From: Elmis aenea
Lineage: Eukaryota > Arthropoda > Insecta > Coleoptera > Elmidae
Assembly: GCA_947652605.1 (NCBI GenBank)
Contig: OX393581.1
Coordinates: 6,762,640-6,826,639, forward strand
Length of the DNA stretch: 64,000 nucleotides
Direction of reading: 5' to 3'
The translations under genes were made by a program, and so were the position numbers. The notes beneath the pieces are model-generated. The model was not told the DNA's origin. It ran no database searches and was given only the letters and a program-made list of their open reading frames with translations. Shown here in pieces: positions 35,683-50,200 of this stretch; within the stretch, counting starts at the first letter, position 1, and each line of letters begins with the position of its first letter.

Positions 35683-38600
35683 GTAATTATATATCTGTAG
35701 CGTTATGGCAGAAGTTGATATGTCACTTTTTCATGTTTTTGAGAAATCAAAGAAATAACTTTCAGTCGTTATTACAAAATGATTAAATGTGAGTATTTAT
35801 TCACAAGTTAGTTTAATAAATGGTTACATTCATACTTTGACATCTACCTGTTTTCAATCAAAATATTCTTTAATCTGGGGGTGGGGGGACGACGATGACA
35901 CCTACATAGTACCGTCGCGCGAGGGGACTTGAGCCATTTTTCCTTTTACGTTTTTTCATGTAATTATTAAACTTGAAAGTTTCTGCGTTTGAAAATTGGA
36001 GGAAAGGATACAAACTGCATGCCCTATAGTTTGACAAAAGCTCAGATCTCATAAAAACTTAGATTTTTTTAAATTCAAGGGGTGGCTCATGACACTCCAT
36101 GGATTGAGCCACATGATAATAAAGTGCATATTTGATGCTCTACTGCAAATTTAGCCCTCTACTGAGGCAAAATGAGCCACCCACAGTGTTTAAAAAAAAA
36201 CTGCCAATTTTTACCTATAGAATATCAAAAAATATATAAATCGCTGGTATTTTACTAAAAATTTGCATTTACGGAATAAGCAGACTTAGCATAAGTACAA
36301 TCATATTAACGGGAGTGTTGCATGACGTAACGGCCAAACTTAAGAAGCATGTTCCTTGAGTCAATTTAAGCAAAAAAGGTTAGGTATATAAAGAACACAT
36401 AGTTCAAAACTCGATGGTTATCGAATTACACACCTTTAAAGTTTATAAAAAAAGACAAATTTTAACATAAAAAAGTATGAAATACAGCTTTTATCTTCTA
36501 AAATATTGATTTAACAACAAAATGTTTTATATAAAAGATGCATGGCTATCTTTTCTGCGCCTTATGGTGTACTCGATTTTGTTTTGTTGTTTACGGTTTA
36601 TTTGCTATGGCAACCAAGCTACTTATTTTAAATAGAACATCCTGCATATTATTACATTTTTGGATTCCTCTTTAAATGTACTTTATAAAATGTGAAAGGT
36701 CATATAGGCATAAAATTAACCGTTTTCGAGTAATTAATTTTTTTCAGTTCCTCTTAATATGACGTTTTATTGCTTTTATATCTCTCATTACTTCCTTGAT
36801 CATGTTCGTAAGCGTATCCGTTTTATCTTCATTCTCTTTTCTCTCTTTTTGAGGTGTCCTGCTAATATTTTTACTCTTTACTCCCTTTTGATGTCTTCTA
36901 TGTCCTGTTCTCTTTTTCTTTTCGAATCCTCCGTAATCATATCTTTTTTTAAATAAATCTTCTGACGTATATTCGTCGTTCTCACATCCTACAGCACCAC
37001 ACCTCCTCCGCTGTGCCATAATACGCACAAAACACTTGTTACACCTTTACTACACTATTTATTATTGTATCCTCTTACAATAATTTATTTCATCACACTC
37101 CGTTTTTATTCGAGTTTGGCACTGACGAAACCTAAGTCCCGGTAAAACGAAATTTTTATCGCCGCTATTTCAGCCACATGCGACTCGTTTAAAAGTCCGA
37201 ACTCAGGTAATTATACGTAGCATAATTCATTTGATGCAAATTCAGGCCTGCGGGCCTAATCTGGCTCGCGAAAGATTTTTATCCGGCCAGCAAAGTCTGT
37301 GAAATTTTTTTAATAACATTGTCGGGCTAAAGAAATATTACCTTTGGGTAAAAAAAGACAGTTTGATGAAATAATAAAACATTCGAATAATTATGTCAGC
37401 GGTTGGAGCTGCGTACAGAGTTTACAAAAATAATTATGGAAGCAGGTAGATCCAGACATGTATCTTCAGTTAATGCAGTGTTTTTTAACCGTTGGGAGCG
37501 CTTTTTGCCATTTGGATCAGTTTGTGGTTTGTTAATTGTCTAAAAGAATAACATCAAACATTAGATAAATGGAATTGAGAACGAATGCAGAGAAATTCTA
37601 TCGACATTAGTAACATATAGTCACTGAATTTATTGTGTTGGACTAAACAAAGACACAGTTAAGTGTTAAAAATAAAGGATATCCATAGCAAAATATATAT
37701 TTTGAGTCGAATTTCAACAATGATGAGTGTCGTTCTGAACTAAAGCTCCATAAAAAATATGGTTATTTTTATGACATAGAGCCACATTCATTGTCATAAG
37801 GACTTGCCGTTAAAATTATGGCACTGCAGTCGAAACGAGTCGTTAATTTTAACGGTAGTTTATAAAATAGCCCTATTAAATGAAGTAAAAGTGCTTTTTA
37901 GGAACTACATTTGTGAGAGAGAAATGATTACTTTAATTTTTACACCATTATTGCTTCATTAATCGAGGATCTTATTTGGCAGTAAAATAAGTGTTAATTA
38001 TTATTTTGGTTTTGAGGCACTAGGTTAATAACTAAACTTTATACTCATAAATAAAATAATGTAATGATGCAGCAATGGATAGAAACATCAAATGGAAAGA
38101 CATCAAAAAGCTAGCACAAGACAGAAAAACATGAATTTGCTGTTTTTAATTGGATGAACAAAGTTACATAATCGAAATAATCATTACACAAAATGCCCTG
38201 CAACTGTATCTATACGAAATACGAGTATAACAAAAAGTCGAGCAGTAATAGGATATTTCCTCGACCTGGGTTCTTTCATTCGTTTTTCCGTTTGTGTGTT
38301 TGTTAAGGATCTTTTTTCTTTTGTTTCCGGAAAGTAAACTCGATCAAGGCTTTTATAAGAAAAATGTTATACAGGGTGGTGCATTTTACGATGTTCACCA
38401 TTGCTATCTTGGAAACGGTAAAGCTAAGGCCGCACTGCGGGATTTTTGGCTGGAGGGTAGATGGTAGATACACGCCGTCGCCTGGCGACAATCCAGGCGC
38501 ATTGTTTCACAACAAATTGTCGCCAGGCGACGGCGTGTATCTACCATCTACCCTCCAGCCAACCCTCCCGCAGTGCGGCTTTAGCTTAAGAGATACAAGG

Positions 38601-41600
38601 TCGGTTAAATTAGAGAAAAGTTGCACATTTTTATCGCCATTGAGAATCTAAAAAGAAACTATTTTGATTCGTTTTTGATTTATTACAAAAAAAAAACTGA
38701 AAAATGTGATTTTAGAAAAAATATTACTACCTTCCCTACCATTTATGCTATTTAATTTAAACTTGGTAACGGTATGTTTTTAACCATTCTGGGTTTGATG
38801 ACGTCAACTTTTTTATTTCTTATGGCCGCCATATTGAATTTGTTTTTCAGATTGGTAACCATTATAACCTTTTTATTTTAAAACACTTGTTGAAATTTGA
38901 AAATTTGTATAATAATTTACAAAATCGAGAATGCCAGGATAAACAATTGAAAATATGATATAAATAAAAGGCAGAACATTTTATTGGTCAAATGATAATG
39001 AAATGACAATAAATTTAAAACACCAGATAAATAATTATTTAAATTTCTGAGGTTGTGTTTGTTTATTTATCACTTTAGTTAGTTATTTCAGTGTTAACTA
39101 TTTATTGGGCAATTTTCTTTTATAATAGCGGGAATAAATGTATTCGCCAACAAATTTATTTGAAGGATAGCTATTCGACTATTTAACTGACATTTATAAT
39201 AAAAAATACTACATTAAAGTTGAATTATTTGATTAAAAATTAAAATATTAACGCAATTTTAATTAATTATGAGTTTAGGCTTTAAAAAATCGTAAATTAT
39301 ATGTAGTAAATAACCATAGACAACTGTTTTGTTAAAATATGCTAATAACAGAGCTATCGTGTAATTCGTCTTTGCTGGGACACCCTGTAGAATGCAAGCA
39401 ACTAAAATTACTATTTATTTTTCTGGGATATAACGCAAAAATTCATTTTTCAGTGATTTATATATTTTCTGAAGACGCTTAATTAACCAAAAATTTGCAA
39501 GAACGTTCTGAAGAACTGAACTGACCTAGAAAATTTATTTCAGAAAGAGTCTTATTATATCGTCGAATAACGTTAGATTGGGGGGTATTAATTATTCATC
39601 AAAAGTTAAAAAATTTCGTTATGTACTTCAAAAATAATTAAAGATCTAATTTATCTTAAGTATTTGAAAGGCGCCGTGGATTCGTACACAATGAGCGCAT
39701 TTTCTGTGGCACTAATTTTATATAATTTAAATTGCGTCCTAAGAAATGCGAACAAATCTGGGTGCGGTAACGATCCTTATAGATATTTTGTTCCTAAGAT
39801 TACGTTTCTTTGGATATGAATAATTTTATTTTCGTGTTCTGATCCCTTTTTACATTTTTCCCTCTTTCTTTATCGTTTTTGAAGCTTCCAATATCTAGTT
39901 CCAGTTCTGACTTCACAGTATATAGGGCAAGACGTGTCAATTCCACATCATTTACTCTATAAAGACATGCAAGTTGACACCTTTTTTGATCTCTTAGCGT
40001 TATTTACGTATGCTGTTCGCGTGATATATGAAGCTGAATTCAAGTCGTGTTCAAATATTTTTCTGCTGAGCTGATGAGCTCTATGTGCTAACTGAGAAGA
40101 CTTTAAGCCGACCCCGTAAGAAAATTACGTACAGGATATCCGTTATTGTTGCAGCAACTGCTGTAAGCTTATGGAGACGTTATGTCAAATGCAGAAGCGT
40201 GTGCGTGACGCATTATATCAGAAAATGTCGCTCAAGAATTTATCAAACCGTGTACAGTGGGAATTGGTAAATATTATATGAGTTCCATGTATATTAAACG
40301 CATTTAAATATGCTCCAGAAAATTATATGCAAACCTTCTGCTACTACTGTTTAGTTTTGTTTTAATTTAGAAATAGAAACAATCGACATAATAACAGCGA
40401 TGTACGAGAAAACGGTTAATATTGTAAGAACCCAGGTTAAAGAATAGGCAGAGTTTGAAACAAAAGAGGACTTAAAACAAGGATGCGTGCTCAGTCCATT
40501 ATTATACGCAGTTGTTATAGATGGGGCAATTAAGGAAGTAAAACAAAAAATGAGACCGTTTCACCTAGGCAACTGGAAAATGGAAAAATTGAACATAACT
40601 GAGCTATTCTTCGCAGACGGCATGGTCTTAGTCGCAGAAACAGAAAAGAAACTGCAACATTATCTAGAAACTCTAAACCAGGAATTGGAAAACATTAAAG
40701 TGAAAATAAATACAAAAAAAAAAAACTAAAACTATGATCGTTACAACAGAGAAACAAAATGCTAACATCACTTTAAATAGGCTTAGGTTGGAACAAGTAG
40801 AAAGCTTTAAATATTTAGGAGTGATCGTAGAAAAAAAAATGGAGGAATGGGCAAAGAAATAAGCGAAAGGACAGGAAATGTGGGAAGAATATTTAACAGT
40901 TTAAAAACAACATTTTTTTTGGATTAGAGAGATCCCAAAACGAACAATATTGGAAGTGGTCAGAAAGGTAGTCACAAATAAATGCAAAAGAAATGAGGTT
41001 TATAAGAAAAATCCAAGGAAAAACAAAAAAAGATAGAATCAGAAACGAAACATATAGAGAACAATTAAAGGTAAAATACAAGAAAGGCAGCTGGAATGGT
41101 TGGATCACATTTATAGGATAAAAGAAGAAAGTTTTACGAGAAAAGTCTATGAAGTAAAACCGCAGGGGAAAAACAAAAGAGGTAGACCGAGAAAAACCTG
41201 GCAAGACGAAGTTAAAAAAGCAGCAACGAAAAAAAAACAGCAAATGGAAAGACATAAAAAAAGCTAGCACAAGACAGAAAAACATGAAAAACTCAACACA
41301 ACACAACTCAACAGTCCTATAGCCAACAGTAGAAGGATTCATGACTAAATACATTTTTTAAAAAATGTTTAGATATATGTATTATATTATATATTGTTTA
41401 ACGTCCGTTGTTTTAAGGTTTAGAAATTAAAGAACTCTGGATTTACAGGACGGTTTTATTGATTTTGGTTAAAAATCCGACGTTTCGCACTTAATGTTTT
41501 TAAGGCTTCTTCAAGGGAATTTTAACAATATTCATTGATAATTGACAAGGCTAACATGGTGCACCTAACCATTTGTTTTTTGAATGTGTAGAACAATTCG

Positions 41601-44217
41601 AAAGTCAAAAATAACAGTGATCTAGTCGCACTAATTTATTGTAAAATGGAAACAGTCTTTTCATTAAAAGGATTTTATGTGTAAAAATGTAAATTAAAAC
41701 GGATAACATAAAATTTTAAAAAAGACAGACACAAAGCAACACTTTAAAAATTTACGTACAATGTGACTGTTTACATTTTACAATAAATTAGTGCGACTAG
41801 ATCACTGTTATTTTTGACTTTCGAATTGTTCTACACATTCAAAAAACAAATGGTTAGGTGCACCATGTTAGCCTTGTCAATTATCAATGAATATTGTTAA
41901 AATTCCCTTGAAGAAGCCTTAAAAACATTAAGTGCGAAACGTCGGATTTTTAACCAAAATCAATAAAACCGTCCTGTAAATCCAGAGTTCTTTAATTTCT
42001 ATATGTATTATGTTCACTTCCAAAACAAGTCGAGAAAAATCAAAATATTTTAAATCTACAGCAAAAAGTTTAAAACATTTTACACATATTATTCATAGCT
42101 TAAATTATAGTTATTAGTTATCAAATCAATCAAATAACGGTTATTTAAGTTTTTATGAAAATAGTGACAGGAACAGTACTTCAAAAAAATATTAATGTTT
42201 CACACAGTAGCAATGTCAAAACTAATTTTACATGCAGGGTGTTTCTTATGCCCGATCCAACTGGCTCAACGTCAAAAAAAGTCAATTAAAAAAAAAAAAC
42301 GTCCTATAAATATTAACATTTTCTTATTGATAATTTAAATATCTATAAAAAATAATAAAGGTAAAACTAATATTTCCCGACTTATCGCAGTTTTCATGAT
42401 AATTTTCGGACACAAACAAAATATTTAATGGAATAAAACTAAAAGGCTTTGGGAAAATCTCGAAAATTTGTTTCAAATGTCAAAAGCAATTGCATTTCAT
42501 CTCTAACTTATATTTCCATTGGATTAATAAAAATTATGCACCTAAAAATCACAAAATATATTTCTCTATAATAGAAAAAACAATGTTTTGTATCGGTACC
42601 CAAAAACAAAACACTATGTATAGTTTAAAATAATTTTAGGTTATACAGTTAATGAGCACAAACAACTTTTATCTGAAACTTTTTTGCAAATTTTTATTAA
42701 TAACAGAGCCATTAAATAACTCTTGGCTGGGACACCCTGTATAAGTCAATAACTAGCCGATTAGTAGATGTTTTGGGTATTATCTTTTGCCCACTATGTT
42801 ACAAGGCTTTTTTTTATTTAATTGTCGAATAGTTAATTCCTTATTATAAGTTACCGTATAAGAATTAAAAGAGACAAGTAACGATCAGTTTAGACATTTG
42901 TACAATCAGGAAATTCTCAAAGTTGCCAAAGGTCTCGATGTTAAAACAAATTTAAAACACATACCTTTGCTAAGGAAAGCACAATAGAGAAAAAATAATT
43001 GAACTGTAGACCCAGAGTGTAACTGATTTGAAAATGATACACGAACGACAATTTGGATCAAAATTAGGAAATTCCCTGAAGAAACACAAACAAAATTACA
43101 GGACAAAGATACCGTTTACAGTCATTTTTTGTTCAAAATGATATCTTTTACCAGCGCAGACTTTATTATATTTGTCCTCAATAGGATGGCTTCGAGACAT
43201 TTGTAACAAACCAAACGAACACAGTTTCAATTAACCTTAACTTTGAACTTTAAATGAGCAATACATTTTGTCTCTATACTAAGTTTTAAAATAAACACAA
43301 CCAGAATAAGAAAGTCTTGAAACTGGTTTTGAACTTGGACAATAAAAATTCTCGACAAAGATAAGCGACTTTTAATTAAGCTTGCTTATATTAATAAACA
43401 AATTACTTAAAAAATCAATTTATAAGAATACTTTTCTTTTCTACTTCTATATTTGAAGGGTGTTGGGATAAAACAAGGAAAGTCAATTTTTATCGATTTA
43501 TTGATACCAGATATTTTGCTGTACTACATCAGAATGTAATCAGTTTAGAAAAATACCAGTTTTTTTCCAGAGTAATTCCACATACAAATATAGGCAGTTT
43601 GGGAGAAAACGAGGAATGTCATACCGCGAACAGGAGAAAACAAGGATTGTCTACAGCGGATTCTGTTAGGCATATGCGATTTTCTGTCTTTTGTGTCGAT
43701 CTCTGTTTGCTTTTGGAAAAATCAAGTGTTGGCAACCCTTATTGAGATAAGCGGCACAAACTCCAATTACGCCACTGTGCCCAACGAGCACATTTATTAT
43801 GTATACTTAAACTTTGCCATTAATATGCAAATATTAATGTACCTTATTGACCTTTTAACATTGACTTTGATGGCTTTCCAAACATTCAGTAATTTTTGAT
43901 AGCAAAACGCCTTCAGCTTTCATATAAGATCATGATTTCTCGAGCGTTAACGAAACCTAAATTTAACACAAATATCTAAAGGGCTGCTTTGTCAATATAG
44001 CAATGATTATATTGGTTGAATCTTTGGCTGTCGTCACTATCTCTAGGATCTAATACTAGGACAAGATCGGAATTATTTCCTTGAACGATTTGCTGAAAGT
44101 AACTTATACCTACCCGGTTTAAGAAGATATTAATTTTCTATAACAAAACATTATAATCGCCCTTATACTCACAACAAATATTTTTAATCTAATCTGCCCT
44201 AGAAAATGATATTTTTT

Positions 44218-44250
<33 letters not shown>

Positions 44251-47200
44251 GGTAAACTAGGAAATGTAACAAGTTTTCTGAACGAACCCAAATGTGTTCA
44301 TTAAAGGCGTGTTCAGTGTTCCGTGAAGTGAGTTGTAACTTAGGAAACAATTATAGGCCAATATAAGGGCTCTCACAATACGAAGCATGAAAAATTAAAT
44401 TTTTCTATTAATGAATCTAGTTTGATACTTGGAAATTCACTTTGCCAAAAAAAGAGCCATTTTTGCATAAATCAATTTTTTTTAAACGAAATAATGGAAT
44501 GCAACAGAATGGAAAACGAAATAAAAAATTAAAAAAAAAAAACAAAATCGAAATCGAAATCGAAAATAAAGCTTAGTTATGAAACAGTTCAGTTCAGTTC
44601 AATTAAAATCAGGTTTGGACAAAATTTGATTTTTATTTAAAAAATCAAAAATCATTAAGTTAAATTTAAAAAATCAAGAAAATCACGATTTTTTTTTTTT
44701 ATAAGAAACTTGACTATTTCCTTGTTACAGCTAATTTATTCATTTTTTACCCCACATTACCTATATCTTCTAAACAGCGTCATTCAGAAAGTTTTTATCA
44801 AAAATTGTCAGAAACTTTTATTTTTGATAAAAGTTAGTGCATGACCTAAAACTAATTTTAAGATGAAAAAAAAAATCATAAAAATGCACACGGCACTAGA
44901 TTTAAATAAATAATGATACACAGCTTATAAGTAGTGGGTAAATATATTAGTATTCATCAACAAAATGAATATTTGATTCCAAAATACACATTAGCAAAAT
45001 GAAAAAATATTTAAAAATGTGACACAAAAAGATACAACAAATTGGAAAATTAATCCGACAAGTTTTGTACGTTCTTATCTACGAAGAAAACCACCAAATA
45101 TGTGCTAAGAGTGAAAACATTGATTGGGGTTGGTTATAATACTGTTAATTTTGATCCCAAGTGTACACAAAACAAATTGAAGGGAATCGACAATTAATCA
45201 CAATAATTGCAACGTCAAATTGTATTGCATCCACCAATGGCCAACAAAAATCATAGTTTAAACATTTATTGCAGATTTCGCCAAAAAATTTTAGTTCATA
45301 TAATGTTTTTGTTAGAAATAAATACTAAACAATTAAAATAATTTGAAAGTATATTTTTGCGTTTTTCTCAAAAAGTTGCTTAAGTAAGGGTACTAAGGTT
45401 TTGCATCATTAAAAAGAGAAAAAAAGTAAATGAGTATAATATAGGGGTATCTTCTCATTTAAAAAAATTCAATTGTTTTTCATTGCACTTTTGTTATTCG
45501 AAAAAATAGAATTTAAATTTTGCCTTATGGTGGAAAACTAAGTACCAAACAACTTTCATTCAAAACATTTTTTCCTCAAGTGGATATTTACTGACATATA
45601 TAGCATATTCCATACCTTTTGGATACACTGTGTATTTGTTGCAAAAAATAACCGAGATATGGCTAATTTTGTAAAAACGTTGCTATTAAAGTTTGCCACA
45701 ATTTCGCAAACAAGTAATATTTGCAATTGAAAAACAACTCATCGTCATTTCCAAGTTATTTGTAGAAATTTTTCTTTATAAATCCATAAATTATTATATT
45801 AATACTCCTTTTTAGCAACTAAATTACCGTCTTTACAATCCTAACAGTATCAATCATTTTAGTATTATTTATTAAAAAATGCAAACGATTTTTTAAAAGG
45901 AGTCTCAGTTGATTTACTTCAGACTTTTGAAAAGCTCAAGGCACTGAAAAAATAGCTCAAAAAACATTTTTAGAAGCTATTTTTATCTCGTCTTTTATAA
46001 ATTTAAGCACATCACACAGTCTGATTTAGCTTGTAACGACATATTTACCAGCTATTTATAAGCCATTGATTGAAAAGAGTGTCGAAATCATTTTAATATT
46101 TGTTCACCCGTTATAAAAACGAAACTTTTAAAGTATTATAATGGCTGTTTTTTTGTGTATGAAGCAGTGGCAGTTAAGGAATTGAAATCACTGAAAAAAT
46201 TGTCTAAAACGATGTGACTGTCTTGTAAGTATGTATTTAATTCAAATCAATTATATTATTTTATCGTTTTTAAATCCTCCGCTATTGTAAATACTTTCAC
46301 AGCTTAGTGAGTAAAACAACTTATATTTTAAATCAACTACTAATGTAAATACTTACAAAAAATATTATGTATTAGCATTTTTGATATCGCCTTATGACAA
46401 AGGTGGCGAACCTATAGCACGCGGGCCACAGCTGGCACGTAGAAAAACTGTTGCTTTTCTAAAATTTTTGGAAAATTAATACTTTTTTTTAAATAATGAA
46501 TTAATAACACTAAAATATTTGGATATATTCAAATAAAATACATGCATTTTGTTTCGAAACTATGCGAATTTCAAACAGAAATACAAGTATTTAAACGAGA
46601 TATTGCTTCTCATGTCTTCAAATATTTTCCAAATTTAATATTTTTTTAATAGAAAATCCGACAGGTCAAATTGAAATAAATCAAACTCAGTTGACTGAAG
46701 ATTTAACTACAGCTGTGGAATAAATAATAGATAAATTTTCTTCGCTATTTTCTCAACTTAAAAATTTCGAAGAAATTTCAAAATTCATAGTTTACACAGA
46801 TACAATCAAAGTTGATGAACTTGATTTGGAAATTTTTGAATGGTTAAAATTAGACGATTTCGAAATGCAATTAATTGATTTTCAATCAAGTGCAATTTGG
46901 GGGCAAAAATTTTTGACTTGAGGGAAAATTTAGAGATTATTGAAAGGGAACGTTTGGAGGAAAAAATAAAAAATAATGCTGAAAGCGATATTATTAATGC
47001 CTGGCAAACGATTCCAGAAGAGTTCAAATCTTTAAAGAAATTAGCGTCGGCTATTTTAACTATATTTTCTTCCACATATGCATGTGAGTCACTGATTTCA
47101 CAAATGAATTTGATAAAAAATAAATTCAGAAATACATTAACGGATGAATCTAGTTCAGCAAGCATTTTATTAAAAGTAACCAATTACCAACCTGATATAA

Positions 47201-50200
47201 AAAACTTAACAAAAAGCATTCAACAACAAAAATCGCATTAAAAACTCAATTTTAATTCATATTGTAGGTATCTACTTCATTAATATTGTTTGTTAAGTAA
47301 ACACATGTATTATTTTTGTCTAATTATATCTTTCTATTGGTAAAATATTTAATATTTCTTTTAAAATTTAGTTATGTACCTTTAGTTGTTTATTTACAAA
47401 TTTCCATTAGTAGTCAATAAAAATATTCATTTAATACAAATATTGTAATATTTACTCTTCGTCTACTTACAATCAGTAATGTTTTTTTTTCCATTCATTG
47501 CAAAAGTTACCTGGCACGGCAGCATTTCAAAATGTGACAATTTGTTAATAATTGGCACGCCGGCATAAAAAAGGTTCGCTACCCCTCCCTTATAACATAA
47601 AATATCTCTAGTAATGTGATTTTGGCTGATCTTCCCTGCTGTTGGATATGACTCAATTACCTTCAGCCTTCTCGTAGTTAAATAAATGACTGCATGATAT
47701 CTCCCAAGTACATGATACTGTAAGATGACTTAATAACTTTGATGTGTGCAATAAATTTTTTGTAGAGCAGTACACAGTTTTTCCAAAAAGCGAAACCATT
47801 GCCATATATTAAAAAAACGCCTTGCCAAATTCCTTATATTATTTGATTTTATCAGGCTTTAATATAAAAATGCGTCGCGTCACATATACTCATCACAATC
47901 TAGAAATTTCTGCTTGCAGAACCATGTGGTTAAAATAAAAATAGACTGTAAAATAATATGGAATAGATATTTCCAACACGTTATTTTTATTTGATATCTA
48001 CCATTTGCTCCAAGCCAAAAATGCGTGTTTTAAGAACCTTGCTAGCAGTAGCACTTAAAGTTATATCTAAACAATTGGTAGTTTACGATTTTAAAAATAG
48101 TTCAGTATGCGAAGTGAATATGCTGTCAGAGAATTCTGATTTAACACCGGGACAGATATATTGATGAAATACAGCAGCAATGTTGTCTTATAACAAAAAC
48201 AGAAGTTGAGTACATTCACGGAGATTGTAAAAAGTTTTTGTGAAACTTTTTTGGTATATTTTCGTCATACTTAAAAACCGCTGTTCGCTGCGCAAGGATA
48301 ATTTATCACAATATTTTACGCTCCAAAAAAATGCAACACATCTAAAATAAAACAGTAATTTTGCATTTCTTTGTAACTTTACACAACACAAGGAAATAAT
48401 AGGCAGCTAGTTTAGAATAAATACCGGCAAAATGTATTGTGTGTCTTTTAGATTGCGCATTGTACAATGCTTCTCTAAAATTTAATCACGTTTCAAAATC
48501 TGTTACATTGAATTGTCGTCTTTGTGGGTGAATTCCATCACAAAAGCAGTCACTTGAACTATTTGTTTGACAAACACTAGCGACAGATAACACAAATCAG
48601 CCAAAGAGATCCATTATTTAGCGAATTCAATTCTAAAATCAAATGAACTTTCTCTACTGCCGGCGTTTGACTGAAGTCCAAAAGTGGGTGTTAATTTTTT
48701 GTTATTCACATATTATAACTACTGAATTTATTAAAATAACTATACAGGGTGCTCGATTGAGACCATGCATTAGAAATATATGAGCAATAAAAAACGGTAA
48801 TGATCTGAAATTTTGGTTATGACCATAATGGCACTAGAACTGTTTAATGAAAATATTTTCAAGATGGCGACACTTCCGGGAATACCGGAAGTTGACATCT
48901 ACTTTCTTATTTCAAAGACAATGGACGATTTTTCTTGCATTTTTGGATTTAACACGTTATTTTAGAGGGACTTTAATTAGCATTCCCTATAACTAAGTGC
49001 AGTCGTTTATCAGATTTTTGGACTTTTTTGAAAAATTTTTGATTTTTATCGTGATGCTTAATATTATCTACCGCCCCCATTTTTAAAGCGAAAAAGCTCA
49101 AATTGAGATTATGCATAAAAGAAAAATTGGAGTTCATCCTGGAATTTTCGCAATCGATGCATTACTTACAGGGTGTTCAAAATTTAATTTTCTTTTAATG
49201 CAACTTCAGACCACTAAAACTCGTTATTTTCAAATACAATGCCTTTTTTTTCATATTTTGATGCAAAATTAAATTCTGCATCAATCTGTATTAGCGTATC
49301 CTATACCTATCTGCAATAATTTTCGAGTTATTAAGAACTTTTGATAAAGTTGAGATATATTTTCTTATATTAGTACAAGTTTTCTATTTTAGATGAAATA
49401 CGTAGTCATAATATACAAAACTTTTATTTTTCTGAATTAATTTAGCAAACGATTGAAAAATACAGCTTAAGGGAGAAATTGAAATCGAAAGCAATACTCT
49501 AAATATTTATTTACAATTTTTTCAAAGCCAACTATTTTAATTCTACCAAATAGTGCATGATTAGCAATAAATTATCATTAAAACAGCAATAACTGGAGAA
49601 ATTGTGGGTGTTTTTTTTTAAGAAAATTTAATTATCAAGAAAAGGTAAAAAATAGGGGTTCCTTTTTAAAAAACTTGACACCTATTCGTGTTTAAAATTT
49701 AGCTAAATAAATGGAACAAAACAAACCCCCTGTGTATCATTTAAAAGTTTCGCTAATCAGGTCTATAAGACAATTGTTAACGATACTACCATAATTTTGA
49801 ACACTGGCTTAAATAAAAGAGTTTAATTTAGAATCCAAAAATTGAACAACATACAGGGTGTTGTGTTTAAAGTAAAAAGGTTACCTACTGATGCACGGAA
49901 ACAAAACTTTTGGTATAGCTAAACATCATTTATGTAACGCATGATATGCAACAAGTTTGATTCTAAAACTTTTGTTCTTTTATGTATTAAAAAAACCAGA
50001 TAAGAAGGGGAGACGTACTAGTTGGACACCCTGTACAAAAAATCATTATTTATTCTGCCACTTTTGTTTGGTCTTCCTATGTATTTAGCCTACATCTTGG
50101 CTTATAATTCAAATTATGTTTACCGCAGTCGGAATTCTTGTATTCTTTGTAGACCTTCTAGCTAATTGTCTTTATACATATGTACCTACTACGTTGACAT

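Noticed and set aside
38303..38651. Overlapping frames on both strands containing YLPSTLQP/PGDGVY words
   Set aside because: Both strands give the same peptide because the sequence is an inverted repeat; no start or domain supports a gene.
40893..41354. 153-codon hydrophobic minus-strand frame
   Set aside because: Antisense of the LINE copy at 40440-41350; A-rich LINE sequence gives F/L-rich frames on the opposite strand.
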